Source: Aminobacter sp. AP02
Lineage (GTDB): Bacteria; Pseudomonadota; Alphaproteobacteria; Rhizobiales; Rhizobiaceae
DNA: 64,000 nt
Direction of reading: 5' to 3'
NCBI RefSeq assembly: GCF_003148805.1
Contig: NZ_QGGX01000015.1
Span: forward strand, 1-64,000
Part shown: piece after piece, positions 9,340-18,935 of the stretch
Position numbering within the stretch: position 1 is the stretch's first letter
Layout: each line of letters starts with the position of its first letter
Made by a program: the position numbers and the translations under genes
The notes under the pieces: generated by a model
Seen by the model: only the letters and a program-made list of their open reading frames with translations
Database searches by the model: none
What the model was told of the DNA's origin: nothing

Positions 9340-10335
9340 ATGGCGACGGCATTCACGGTTTTGGGCTGGGTCGCCAGCATTGCCTTCCTGGCTGTGGCAT
9401 TGGTCGTCGGCTATTTCGTGCTGGCGACAAGCCGTATCGCGAAGGAAGCCGAACGCGCGGTTCCGGCTTCGGGCAGATTTCTCGAATTTGGCCGCCATCG
9501 CATCCACTACGTCGATCAGGGGCAGGGCAGGCCGATCGTCTTCCTTCATGGGCTCGGCGGACAACTGCACCATTTCAGCGGCACGCTGTTTTCGCGGCTG
9601 GACGGTGAGTTCAGGCTGATAGCACTTGATCGGCCGGGTTCGGGCTACTCGTCGCGACCGTCTGATTTCGCGGGCAGCCTGCGCGAGCAAGCCGAGGTCG
9701 TGTACCGCGTCATCAAGAAACTGGGGTTGGAAAAGCCGCTGGTCGTCGGCCATTCGCTCGGTGGGGCGGTGGCGCTGACGCTGGCGCTGGAACACCCCGA
9801 AGCTATGTCCGGTCTGGTCTTGCTATCGCCCTTGACCCATCTCGAAGATGAGTTGCGGCCGGAATTCAGGTCGCTTTACGTCCGCTCAGCGCTTCTGCGT
9901 CGCCTCATGGCGCAGACCGTGTGGGTGCCTACATCCCTCAAATATGCCCCGCAGACGCTAGGCTTCGTTTTCGGGCCGCAAGAGCCGACGAAGGATTATG
10001 GCACCGTCGGCGGCGGGCTCGCCGGACTTCGGCGTAGCCACATCTATGCGACTTCGGCCGATCTCGTGGCGATCGAGCGCGATCTCGGCGACGTAGAGGC
10101 GCGTTACGAAGAGATCGCCGTGCCTGTGGGCGTGCTCTTTGGCACGTCCGACCGTGTCATCGACTATCGACTAAACGGCCAGTCGCTCACCGGCCGTATC
10201 CGAAATATGGAACTCGATCTGGTCGACGGTCTCGGGCATATGCCGCAGTTCATCGAGCCGGATCGGGTCGCAGCGTTGATCGTGCGCACGGCAGCAAAGG
10301 CCTTCGCATTGTCCGCACGGACGCCGATGCAATAG
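9340..10335 (+). CDS. Alpha/beta hydrolase with N-terminal membrane anchor
   Basis: The protein begins with a hydrophobic segment (residues 6-28) that probably anchors it in the inner membrane, followed by an alpha/beta hydrolase fold. Visible motifs are FLHGLGGQLHHF (oxyanion region), VVGHSLGGAVAL (nucleophile elbow with Ser), FGTSDRVID (acid) and GLGHMPQF (His). The substrate is unknown; esterase or haloalkane-dehalogenase-like folds are possible. ATG at 9340 with GGAGG four bases upstream is preferred over the GTG at 9322. Confidence 0.88.
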   Translation: MATAFTVLGWVASIAFLAVALVVGYFVLATSRIAKEAERAVPASGRFLEFGRHRIHYVDQGQGRPIVFLHGLGGQLHHFSGTLFSRLDGEFRLIALDRPGSGYSSRPSDFAGSLREQAEVVYRVIKKLGLEKPLVVGHSLGGAVALTLALEHPEAMSGLVLLSPLTHLEDELRPEFRSLYVRSALLRRLMAQTVWVPTSLKYAPQTLGFVFGPQEPTKDYGTVGGGLAGLRRSHIYATSADLVAIERDLGDVEARYEEIAVPVGVLFGTSDRVIDYRLNGQSLTGRIRNMELDLVDGLGHMPQFIEPDRVAALIVRTAAKAFALSARTPMQ

Positions 10336-10384
10336 CTACAACACCGATCGAGATTGCGGTCGCAAACACCGCGCCCGAACCGCT

Positions 10385-10624
10385 CTATTCGGAAACTTCG
10401 GTATCGGGACGGTCGTCGCCCTTGGCAAGTTCGTCATGCCAGCGGCCTTCGCTGTCCTCATACTGGATACCATCGGTCGAGCCGGACACCCGCTGTTCTG
10501 CGGCGGCAGTTTCGGCGGCGCGAAGAGCATGATCGTGGGTGGGAAAGGTCTCGGAGAACGTGTCACCGACCTTGTACGCCCAACCACCGTCGTGCTGGAC
10601 GACTTCATAGACGAGCTTTGCCAT
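10385..10624 (-). CDS. DUF2188 domain protein
   Basis: The 79-residue protein starts MAKLVYEVVQHDGGWAYKVG and contains TFPTHDHALRAAETAAAEQ, the pattern of DUF2188 (YEVVPHDGGWAYRV...F.T...A...A). GAGGGAGATC precedes the ATG at 10624; a longer frame to 10678 has no comparable site. These small acidic proteins are widespread in rhizobia and have no proven role. Confidence 0.85.
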   Translation of the reverse strand: MAKLVYEVVQHDGGWAYKVGDTFSETFPTHDHALRAAETAAAEQRVSGSTDGIQYEDSEGRWHDELAKGDDRPDTEVSE

Positions 10625-11125
10625 GATCTCCCTCACGGATGATGAGATGTCGTTGGCCACCAGCACTTCTGCATCCATCGCAGCCTATGCGGGCTGCCCG
10701 GCGCGTCCTCGACGGCGGTCATGCCGGCTCAAACGTTGCCGGGCGCAATTGGTTGCATCGCGCGGCTAAGATCGTCTGCTCTGTCGGGTCTGGTTGTGCG
10801 ATGTCAGGCCGGAACTATGAAGAGCACGATCCATGCCCCGCATATCGCGACTGCGAGCCCATAACAGGCGTTACGGTGTTTTTCCCAAAAGTTTGGTGCA
10901 CGTTCCCAATTGTACTGCATACCCAACTCCCCACTTTCACTCCCGCCACCCCGGTAAATTTGTATTGCACTCAGGAGCAGGCTTCAATTTTCAGGCGTGG
11001 GGTTGACGTGGCGAAAAACACGTGGTTGTGGCAAAATTACCACGAATCACAGGGTTTGGTCGCATGGCACCCGTGCCAGCGGGCAAAATTGCCCGCTTTG
11101 GGGCGCATCCGATGGGTATTCGGGG
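10625..11125. other. Gene-free stretch with one strong hairpin
   Basis: No coding frame here has support. The segment 10870-11060 is poorer in G+C than its surroundings. A perfect inverted repeat, AGCGGGCAA (11078-11086) with TTGCCCGCT (11089-11097), lies about 30 bp past the end of the broken porin gene and may terminate it, though no T-run follows on that strand. Confidence 0.4.
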
Positions 11126-12079
11126 TCAGAACTTACCTGCAACGTCGAAAAAGACCGCATCGCCCTTCATGCGGTTCTCGACGTCAACCTCGTGAACCCA
11201 TTTTAGGTTGAGGTCGAGCTCGGTGTTTTCTCCGAACTTGGCCTTGTAGCGCACAAGTGGCCCCAGCCCAATCGAACGTCCCTTGAAGCCGTCGTGGGCA
11301 TCGGCGAACGTGCCCCGATCGTCCTCGAATTGATACAGAAAGCCTGCGACCGCGCCCAGGGCAAAATTCTCGGTCAAGTTCTTCGTGACGGCGAGATCGA
11401 GGTGGGCCGTCGCGCCGCTATAGTAATCGGTGGCAGTGTTCTTGGTGTTGATGTCGATACCTAGATTGGCCGAGAGGTCGAGGCCGTGCTCCGGTACCAG
11501 ATAGGTAAACGCAACCGCAGGCGTGAAGGTCCAGTAGTTCAGGCCGACGAAGGCTAGGGCCCCCTTCTCCCATTCTCCGGTGGGCGCGGTTACCGTTAGC
11601 GAGGTCGAGAAAAACGTATTCATGGCGTCGTTGTGCCAGCCGAGCAAGATCGGCGCGAAGGCGATGTCGCCCAACCCGGCCACTTCGTCGACTGAAGCCA
11701 GGGGACCGACATCGGCCTCGGCGCGGACCCAGCCGACAGGGACAGCACCCTAGACGGCGTAGGTCCAGTTGCCGGGCAGATCCTGTTTGGGAACGTAGAT
11801 CCCCGCCAGTGCGGTGGTCCAGATGTCGGCCTTCAGGCCGACGGCGACCTGATTGTCGCCAAACGGCACGTTGCCGCCCGCATTGCCGTGATAATAGACA
11901 TTGGCGATGTCAAAATACGCTCCCGGGACGGGTGGCACGATCCCGGCACCGGGGCGGGCATAGGCACCCGGTATGTAGCGGCCGGCAACGGCCTCGGTGG
12001 CATATGCCTGCTGAGTGGACGGGATGGCTGCAGCCAAAACGGACGCTGCCGCGAGCACCCATGGGAACGGTCTGGTCAT
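11126..12079 (-). pseudogene. SphA/MetA-pathway outer-membrane transporter gene broken by one amber codon
   Basis: A start at 12079 (GGAGAGG upstream) gives a signal peptide (MTRPFPWVLAAASVLAAAIP, cleavage after QAYA) and then GAYFDIANVYYHGNAG. The frame stops at TAG 11750-11752 after GNWTYAV, yet continues in the same frame without further stops for 207 codons to 11126. The second part (LGDIAFAPILLGWHN... ending GDAVFFDVAGKF) is the beta-barrel body of the SphA/phenol-MetA family. The whole would be about 317 residues, the expected size. A single nonsense mutation, readthrough or a sequencing error would all explain this. Confidence 0.8.
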
Positions 12080-12342
12080 ACTTTGTCCCTCTCCAGCTGC
12101 GACCGGCACATCGCGGATGTGTCCGGAATTCCCCGATAGTGAGAGTAGCACGGCTTGCCGCGCCAAGACATTTCTTCCGATTCCGCTGGGTTTGTCGACT
12201 TGCCCATGAGCCTCAGGGCCGGTACGCCAGCGCGGCGCCTGTCATTGCAACCTGCTCATTTTCAAAGGCCTGCCTTGAGCCAGCGAGTCCCAAAAGGTGG
12301 CCGAAGGCGTGGCGCCTTGTTGATAACGTAATGATTTCAATG

Positions 12343-12427
12343 TGGTGCGGACGGCGGGGATCGAACCCGCATAGCCGAGGCTGAGGGATTTTAAGTCCCT
12401 TGCGTCTACCAGTTTCGCCACGTCCGC
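12343..12427 (-). tRNA. tRNA-Leu (anticodon UAA)
   Basis: The minus strand reads GCGGACGTGGCGAAACTGG at the 5' end and ends GTCCGCACCA, with encoded CCA. The acceptor stem GCGGACG/CGTCCGC, T-arm GGGTTCGATCCC and a long variable arm (CAGCCTCGGCTATG) fit a class II leucine tRNA. The anticodon loop CTTAAAA gives UAA. Confidence 0.96.
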
Positions 12428-12496
12428 TCGCGCCGACTGGTAAAGCAGCCGGGCAAGATTGCAAGTCCCGTCAAGCGCTTGAAATGAAAGCCGTGC

Positions 12497-12724
12497 CTAT
12501 GCCTTGCCTGGCTCATCGGGCGAGGAGCTTGCCTGGCTGGTGTCGAGTGGCAACAGTGGCGATTCGGCGGTCGCGGGCTTCGCAGTCTTTCGAGCCGCCT
12601 TTCGGACAGGCTTTTTCGGTGCGTCCTTGGCCACGACCTTTGGTGCCGCCGCATCGGCCGCTGCCTTGGCAGGTGTCGGTTTTGCCGCGACCGTGGTTGT
12701 CTTTTCGGTGAATTTGATTGCCAT
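12497..12724 (-). CDS. Small Ala/Lys-rich basic protein of unknown function
   Basis: The frame encodes about 75 residues starting MAIKFTEKTTTVAAKP, rich in Ala, Lys and Pro (AAPKVVAKDAPKKPVRKAAR). Low-complexity basic tails like this resemble histone H1-like or chromosome-associated proteins, but that is composition only. A start four codons upstream (12736) is equally possible. It lies between tRNA-Leu and adenine deaminase, divergent from the latter. Confidence 0.55.
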   Translation of the reverse strand: MAIKFTEKTTTVAAKPTPAKAAADAAAPKVVAKDAPKKPVRKAARKTAKPATAESPLLPLDTSQASSSPDEPGKA

Positions 12725-12921
12725 CAGGTCCGCCATTCAACAGCGCCGCGAGTCGCGGCTTTGATTCTGCATACACCATTTGGCCGGAGAGGGGCGGCGA
12801 AGCGGGGTATCACTTGAACAGCGCTGCCAAGGTGTGGAAAAATCCTTCCGCCTAGCAAGCCCCTGTATTCCGCCGTCGCTTCCGCTACAGTTGCGATAGA
12901 GAATTCAGGAATCCCCCAGAC

Positions 12922-14733
12922 ATGCCCAGCAAAACCAATTTCGCCAAGACGCTTCCATGGACCGAGACCGCGCCGCTTCTGGTCGACGTCGCCATGGGGC
13001 GACGGCCGGCCGATCTCGTCATCCGCAACGGTCGCTGGGTGAACGTGCATTCGGGCGAGATCATTGCCGGCACGGATGTCGCCATCGTTGCCGGGCGCTT
13101 CGCCTATTGCGGGCCCAACGCCAGCCACGCCATCGGCCAGGGCACCAAGGTCGTTGACGCCGGCGGGCGCTACCTCGTGCCCGGCCTGTGCGACGCTCAC
13201 ATGCATGTCGAGAGCGGCATGGTGACGGTCACCGAGTTTTGCCGCGCGGTGATCCCGCACGGCACGACTTCGATGTTCATCGACCCGCACGAGATCGCCA
13301 ACGTGCTTGGCCTGCCCGGCGTCAGGCTGATGCATGACGAGGCACTTGCCATGCCGATCAACGTGCATGTGCAGATGCCGTCCTGCGTGCCGTCGGCGCC
13401 TGGGCTGGAGAATGCCGGTGCCGCGCTGACGGTCGAGGACGTCGCCGAGGCGATGACCTGGGAGAACATCATCGGCTTGGGCGAGGTCATGAATTTCCCC
13501 GGCGTCGCCGCCAACAATCCGGTCATGTCGGGCGAGATCGCCGAGACGGTGAAGGCCGGCAAGACGGTGGGCGGGCACTACGCCTCACGCGATCTCGGCC
13601 TGCCGTTCCACGGTTATGTCGCCGGCGGCCCAGAGGACGACCACGAGGGCACGCGTGCCGAGGACGCCATCGCCCGCGTCCGCCAGGGCATGAAGGCTAT
13701 GCTGCGGCTCGGCTCGGCGTGGTACGACGTCGCCAGCCAGATCAAGGCGGTGACCGAGCAGGGCATCGACCCACGCAGCTTCATCCTGTGCACCGACGAC
13801 AGCCATTCCGGCACTTTGGTGCATGAGGGGCATATGGACCGCGTCGTGCGCCACGCCATCCAGCAGGGCCTGAAGCCGGTGACGGCGATCCAGATGGCAA
13901 CGATCAACACCGCCCAGCATTTCCGCATCGAGCGCGAACTCGGCTCGATCACACCGGGCCGGCTGGCCGACGTGCTGATCGTCTCGGATCTCGCCGAACT
14001 CAAGATCGACGAGGTTTATGCGCGGGGCGTGCGGGTGGCCAAGGCTGGCAAGCTCGACATCGACATCCCGGCCTATGCCTATCCCACCGAAGCGAAGAAG
14101 ACGGTGAAACTGGGCAAGAAGCTCAAGGCAGCCGATTTCGACATCAAGGCACCCGAAGGCGCAAACGAGGTGCGCGTGCGTGTCATCGGCGTCATCGAAA
14201 ACCAGGCGCCGACGCGCGCGCTGGAGGCCGATCTTGCCGTCGAGGACGGGCTGGTCGTCATGGATCGCCGCAACGACGTCTGCCAGATCGCACTTGTCGA
14301 GCGCCATCGCGGCACCGGTGCCGTGACCAACGCCTTTGTCTCAGGCTTCGGCTACATGAAGGACTGTGCGCTGGCCTCGACGGTGGCGCATGACAGCCAC
14401 CACATGATTGTGGTCGGCACCAACAAGGCCGACATGGCACTCGCCTCCAACAGGCTCGGGCAGGTGGGCGGGGGCGTGGTGCTTTTTTCCGGAGGCAAGG
14501 AACTGGCGCTGGTCGAAATGCCGATCGCCGGCCTGATGTCGGACGAACGCGCCGAGATCGTCGCCGCCAAGGCCGACAAGCTGGTCCAGGCCATGCGCGA
14601 CATGGGCTGCAGCCTCAACAATGCCTACATGCAGCACTCGCTGCTGGCGCTGGTGGTCATTCCCGAACTCAGGATTTCCGACGTCGGGCTCGTCGACGTC
14701 AGGACTTTCGAAAAGGTCGATCTTTTTCTCTAG
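12922..14733 (+). CDS. ade: Adenine deaminase
   Basis: The 603-residue amidohydrolase converts adenine to hypoxanthine in purine salvage. The metal site VPGLCDAHMHVESGMV (residues about 86-101) is typical, followed by PHGTTSMFIDPHEIANVLG. Later motifs are VGGHYASRDL, CTDDSHSGTLV and TINTAQHF, and the C-terminal domain carries VVGTNKADMALA. Length and order match the long Ade family. A rho-independent terminator lies 29 bp past the stop. Confidence 0.95.
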   Translation: MPSKTNFAKTLPWTETAPLLVDVAMGRRPADLVIRNGRWVNVHSGEIIAGTDVAIVAGRFAYCGPNASHAIGQGTKVVDAGGRYLVPGLCDAHMHVESGMVTVTEFCRAVIPHGTTSMFIDPHEIANVLGLPGVRLMHDEALAMPINVHVQMPSCVPSAPGLENAGAALTVEDVAEAMTWENIIGLGEVMNFPGVAANNPVMSGEIAETVKAGKTVGGHYASRDLGLPFHGYVAGGPEDDHEGTRAEDAIARVRQGMKAMLRLGSAWYDVASQIKAVTEQGIDPRSFILCTDDSHSGTLVHEGHMDRVVRHAIQQGLKPVTAIQMATINTAQHFRIERELGSITPGRLADVLIVSDLAELKIDEVYARGVRVAKAGKLDIDIPAYAYPTEAKKTVKLGKKLKAADFDIKAPEGANEVRVRVIGVIENQAPTRALEADLAVEDGLVVMDRRNDVCQIALVERHRGTGAVTNAFVSGFGYMKDCALASTVAHDSHHMIVVGTNKADMALASNRLGQVGGGVVLFSGGKELALVEMPIAGLMSDERAEIVAAKADKLVQAMRDMGCSLNNAYMQHSLLALVVIPELRISDVGLVDVRTFEKVDLFL

Positions 14734-14761
14734 GTCGGATCGCGGACCGTTCGGCTAGCAA

Positions 14762-14793
14762 AAAGGGCGGCCGAGGGCGCCCTTTGTTGTTTC
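14762..14793 (+). terminator. Terminator of ade
   Basis: AAAGGGCG (14762-14769) pairs with CGCCCTTT (14778-14785), followed by GTTGTTT. It sits between the convergent ade and lipoprotein hydrolase genes. Confidence 0.75.
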
Positions 14794-14808
14794 TCCAGGC
14801 AAGCGGCC

Positions 14809-15888
14809 TTACTGCAGCCCGCCGCCGAGATTGTTGATGCGGTCGGTGACCTCGCGGTCGCTGGCAAATCCGTCGTCGGCGCGCAGGCGCTGGCCGAGCA
14901 GCTTCACCATTTGCGGGTTGTCGGCGAACTTGGTGTGGTTGAACGAGTCGCCGCTCTTGGCATCCGACAGGTCGACAACGATCACGCCATATTCGGCAAG
15001 ATCCGCGGCGTTCTTGTAGTCGCCAAGGCGCGGCTTGGAGCCGGCCAGGATGCCCGACAGCTTGAGCGCACGGTCGTCGCCCGAAGTCATCAGGAAGAAC
15101 GGCTTGGTCGGCTTGCCGTAGCGGCGCATCTGGCTCTTGAATACGTCGACATCGATGTCGGGCGAGGCGAGCACGACGTCGCCGAGCTTGCCGCCAAGGT
15201 CGCGGTCGCCGGTCAGCGCCAGCTGGCGCAGCGCTTCCATGGTCACCCAGGTGCCCATCGAATGCGCCACGATGTCGATGCGGCGGGCGCCCGACTGGGC
15301 AAGCATGCGCAAGGTCACCTCAAGCTGGTCGCGAGCGGCGGCGGCGCTTTCCTTGTCGTAGACATAGTCGGTCGTGCTGCCGCCTGAAGCCCAGGAAAAC
15401 AGCACCGGCGTGCCGGTGTAGCCTGAGTCATGCGCGATCTGGGTGGCGCGGTAGACGCCGGCATCGAAGGACGTGTTGTAGCCGTGCACGAACAGCATGG
15501 CCCGGCCGCCGCGCGCGGCGATGTCGGCACTGAGCGCCCTGGAAAATTCCGGCTGCGTTGCGTAGCCGGTCGCGTTGGTTGCGGTGAAGTACTTGGTCGG
15601 ATCGGGATCCTTGCGATTGCGCAGTTCGATCTGGCCGGTCTTGTGGGTCTTCGGCACGGTGACGTCGACGCGCGCGAAATTGAGCGTCGCCGAGCGGTCG
15701 CGATCGAAGACCTGCTTGTCGTCAACGGCGCGCTCGCGGGTGGAGGCGACGAAGATCGCGTGGTTGCCGGCGATTTCCGAGACGGGGACATTCACCACCG
15801 CGCCCGTCAACAGCGCGCCGGACGGCTGCCCGATGCAACCGGACAGCAGGAGGGCAGCGATGGCTATGCAGAACTTCGACGAAGACAA
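14809..15888 (-). CDS. DUF900 alpha/beta hydrolase, probable lipoprotein
   Basis: The protein has a lipobox (ALLLSGC) after a short basic N-terminus, so it is probably lipid-anchored. The hydrolase core shows AMLFVHGYNTSFDAGVYR, VLFSWASGG and a nucleophile elbow IVAHSMGTWVTMEAL, as in the DUF900 family. I chose a TTG start at 15888 because GAGAG lies eight bases ahead and the signal peptide then begins directly (SSSKFCIAIAALLLSGC); the in-frame ATG at 16053 would add 55 unlikely residues. Substrate unknown. Confidence 0.82.
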   Translation of the reverse strand: MSSSKFCIAIAALLLSGCIGQPSGALLTGAVVNVPVSEIAGNHAIFVASTRERAVDDKQVFDRDRSATLNFARVDVTVPKTHKTGQIELRNRKDPDPTKYFTATNATGYATQPEFSRALSADIAARGGRAMLFVHGYNTSFDAGVYRATQIAHDSGYTGTPVLFSWASGGSTTDYVYDKESAAAARDQLEVTLRMLAQSGARRIDIVAHSMGTWVTMEALRQLALTGDRDLGGKLGDVVLASPDIDVDVFKSQMRRYGKPTKPFFLMTSGDDRALKLSGILAGSKPRLGDYKNAADLAEYGVIVVDLSDAKSGDSFNHTKFADNPQMVKLLGQRLRADDGFASDREVTDRINNLGGGLQ

Positions 15889-16067
15889 TTTTTGATCTCT
15901 CTGACGGGCAAGGCGTACAGCGTGCCATCCTCGGGAGGGCCTGATAGTGGCGGAAGTAAGTCGGGTCCAGCCGAAAAAGACAGGGCGGGCGGACATCGCT
16001 GGCCGAGTGTTGCCGGAATGCCAAAATTGTGGCGGAAACAAGGACTTCCGCACCTGAGTTCACAAAG

Positions 16068-17525
16068 TTAGCGGCCCCAGAAAGTTGGCGTGAAGATCAC
16101 CAGGACGGCGAGGATTTCAAGGCGCCCGAGCAGCATCGCAGCCGAGCAGATCCACTTGGCGGCATCGGGTAGCGAGGAAAAGTTACCCATCGGCCCGATG
16201 ACCGGGCCAAGACCTGGACCGACATTGGTGAGCGATGTCAGCGAGCCGGTGACCGCAGTGATGAAGTCGAGGCCGGTGGCACTCAGCAACACAATGGTGA
16301 TCGCCCACAGCACCATGAAAGAGGCGATGAAGAGCACAACGGCGCTTTGCATGTCAGGCGCGATGGTGCGGTCGCCGTAACGCACCGGTGTCACCGTGTT
16401 GGGGTAGATCAGGCGGCGCAGACCGTTCGACAGGAGCTCGAACAAGACAAGGAAGCGATAGGCCTTGATGCCGCCGGTGGTCGAGCCCGAGCAGCCGCCG
16501 AGGAACGTGGCGACGAAGATGCAGCCAATGGCAAACGGCCCCCACAGGCTGTAGTCGTCGCTGGCAAAACCTGCGGTGGTGATGATCGACATCAGATTGA
16601 AGGTCGAATGGGTAAGTGCGGTGAAGAAGGGCATGCCCATGCTGACGCGGAGATAGACCGCCACAGCCACCGCAAAGACAATGCAGTAGCCGGCATAAAC
16701 GCGGATCTGCGGATCGCGCAGTGCGTCGAGCCGTCCGCGCACGGCAAACAGGATCATGATCGAAAACGGCAAGCCGCCGATGAACATGAAGACGATGCCG
16801 GTCCATAGGATAGCGGGGTTGTTGGCATAGCGCAGAAACGAGGTGTCGTGGGTCGAGAATCCGCCGGTGGCGACCGTCGACATGGCGTGGTTGATGGCGT
16901 GGAAGCCATCCATGCCGGCCGCCGTGTAGGAGATGGTGCAGGCCACGACCAGCACCGTGTAGATGCCGATCAGGCTGACGGTGAAGGTCTGGAAGCGTTC
17001 GAACGGGCGGTCCTCGATGTCGGAGGATTCGATCTTGAAATAGGACACGCCGCCGATGTTGAGGAACGGCAACAGGAAGAGGCCCAGCGCGATGACGCCC
17101 AGGCCGCCCATGAAGCTGAGCAGCGAGCGCCAGATCAGGATGCCGGGCGGTGCAGTGTCGAGGCCGTTGATGACGGTTGAGCCGGTGGTGGTGACGCCGG
17201 ACACCGATTCGAAGAAGGCGTCGGTGATGCCGAGATGCAGCGACGAGGTCATAAACGGAACCGCACCGGCGATCGCCAGGGTGATCCACAAGAAGTTGAC
17301 CAAAAGGAAGCCGAAGCGGGTATTGGCTGGCGGTACACGCCCTTGAGTTGCGAGCGCTACCGCCAACGCCAGGCCGCCCATGAACATGGCCGTGAAGGCG
17401 AAGGACCGCCAGTCGTCATTGCCATAGTAGAGGTCGACGGCCGCCGGGATGAGCATGGCTACGGACAGGTAGATGGCAAAGACGGCCGCGATATGGATCG
17501 CAGCACGAACGGCAATTCTGTTCAC
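16068..17525 (-). CDS. trkH: TrkH-family potassium uptake membrane subunit
   Basis: The 485-residue protein has many hydrophobic segments and the four pore-like repeats of Trk/Ktr transporters, including GVTTTGSTVINGLD, STVATGGFSTHD, TTAGFASDDYSLWG and SLTSLTNVGPGLGPV. It imports K+ with a TrkA-type regulatory subunit, which is not encoded nearby. GTG at 17525 gives the family's normal length and N-terminus (MNRIAVRAAIHIAAVFAIY); the open frame to 17951 is antisense of ilvA. Confidence 0.93.
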   Translation of the reverse strand: MNRIAVRAAIHIAAVFAIYLSVAMLIPAAVDLYYGNDDWRSFAFTAMFMGGLALAVALATQGRVPPANTRFGFLLVNFLWITLAIAGAVPFMTSSLHLGITDAFFESVSGVTTTGSTVINGLDTAPPGILIWRSLLSFMGGLGVIALGLFLLPFLNIGGVSYFKIESSDIEDRPFERFQTFTVSLIGIYTVLVVACTISYTAAGMDGFHAINHAMSTVATGGFSTHDTSFLRYANNPAILWTGIVFMFIGGLPFSIMILFAVRGRLDALRDPQIRVYAGYCIVFAVAVAVYLRVSMGMPFFTALTHSTFNLMSIITTAGFASDDYSLWGPFAIGCIFVATFLGGCSGSTTGGIKAYRFLVLFELLSNGLRRLIYPNTVTPVRYGDRTIAPDMQSAVVLFIASFMVLWAITIVLLSATGLDFITAVTGSLTSLTNVGPGLGPVIGPMGNFSSLPDAAKWICSAAMLLGRLEILAVLVIFTPTFWGR

Positions 17526-17678
17526 CGAGACAGGTCCCCAATAAGTATCGCGGCGAGCCAATAAGCCGGTTTGTAGCTGACGGCGAGAGCCGACAGTGGC
17601 TTCGCTGCGCTGAATATGCAATAGCGCGGTGGCGCGGGCCACAGCATTTGCCCGGTCGATTTCAGGAGTGCCCAAGCC

Positions 17679-18935
17679 ATGACCAGTTTTGCCGAAAGGG
17701 TTTCGCTGGCAGCCAAGGTGGTGCGGCAACTGTTTCCCGAGACACCGCTGCAGGAGAACGATTATCTTTCCCGCAAGACTGGCGCGCGCGTGCTTCTCAA
17801 GCGCGAAGACCTGACGCCGGTGCGCTCCTACAAGATTCGCGGCGCGTTGAACTTCTTTCGCAAGACCCTTGCGGCCGGCAACAAGGCCGAGCTCTTCGTC
17901 TGTGCTTCGGCCGGTAACCACGCCCAGGGGTTTGCCTTCGTTTGTCGCCATTTCGGCAAGAAGGGCGTGGTGTTCATGCCTGTGACGACGCCGCAGCAGA
18001 AGATCGACAAGACCAGGCTGTTTGGCGGTGAGTTCGTCGAGATCAAGCTGGTCGGCGATTTCTTCGACGATTGCTACCGTGCGGCGCTCGAATTTGCCGA
18101 AAGCTCAGGCGGACACATGGTTCCACCCTTCGACCACAAGGACATCATCGAAGGCCAGGCGACGGTTGCCCTTGAGATCATGGCGCAGATGCCTGGTGGC
18201 AAGGCTCCCGACATGGTGCTTTTGCCCGTCGGCGGCGGCGGATTGTCGGCCGGTGTCACACGCTACTTTGCCGAAACCGGCAGCTCATCGCGTTTCGTCT
18301 TCTGCGAGCCGGCCGGCGCCCCCAGCCTGCGCGACAGCCTCGCCACCGGCAAACGCGTGAAACTCACCAAGGTCGACAACTTTGTCGATGGCGCAGCGGT
18401 TGCCGAGATCGGGCGCGAGCCGCTGCGTCTGCTCAAGGAATTTGCTTCCGACACGGTCAAGCTGGTGCCCGAAAACCGGCTCTGCGCCACCATGATCGAG
18501 ATGCTCAATGTCGAGGGCGTGGTGCTGGAGCCCGCAGGCGCGCTGGCGATCGACGCGCTCAAGGATTTTTCCAAGAAAGAGCTGAAGGGCAAGACGGTGG
18601 TTGCGGTGGTGTCGGGAGGCAACTTCGACTTCGAGCGCCTGCCCGATGTCAAGGAGCGCGCCCTGCGCTTTGAGGGGCTGAAGAAGTATTTCATCATCCG
18701 TTTCCCTCAGAGGCCCGGCGCGCTTCGCGACTTCCTCGAGCTATTGGGACCCGAGGACGACATCACCCGGTTCGAGTACCTCAAGAAGTCGGCCCGCAAT
18801 TTCGGTTCGGTGCTGATCGGCATCGAGACCAAGGACCGGCGCAATTTCGACCTGCTCAGGGCGCGCTTCGATGTCGAAGGTGTGCAGTATCAGGACATCA
18901 CCGACAACGAGACGCTGGGCGGCTTCATCATATGA
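17679..18935 (+). CDS. ilvA: Threonine ammonia-lyase (threonine deaminase)
   Basis: This PLP enzyme (418 residues) converts threonine to 2-oxobutanoate, the first step to isoleucine. The PLP lysine motif is VRSYKIRGALNFF near residue 50. CASAGNHAQGFAF and LPVGGGGLSAGV (phosphate-binding glycine loop) follow. The C-terminal third, from about residue 335 (RFPQRPGALRDFLELLG), is the ACT-like regulatory domain that usually binds isoleucine. The next gene's start overlaps its stop codon. Confidence 0.95.
   Translation: MTSFAERVSLAAKVVRQLFPETPLQENDYLSRKTGARVLLKREDLTPVRSYKIRGALNFFRKTLAAGNKAELFVCASAGNHAQGFAFVCRHFGKKGVVFMPVTTPQQKIDKTRLFGGEFVEIKLVGDFFDDCYRAALEFAESSGGHMVPPFDHKDIIEGQATVALEIMAQMPGGKAPDMVLLPVGGGGLSAGVTRYFAETGSSSRFVFCEPAGAPSLRDSLATGKRVKLTKVDNFVDGAAVAEIGREPLRLLKEFASDTVKLVPENRLCATMIEMLNVEGVVLEPAGALAIDALKDFSKKELKGKTVVAVVSGGNFDFERLPDVKERALRFEGLKKYFIIRFPQRPGALRDFLELLGPEDDITRFEYLKKSARNFGSVLIGIETKDRRNFDLLRARFDVEGVQYQDITDNETLGGFII

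Noticed and set aside
10639-11211. 190-residue plus-strand frame
   Set aside because: Crosses the end of the broken porin gene on the other strand, no start signal, no domain.
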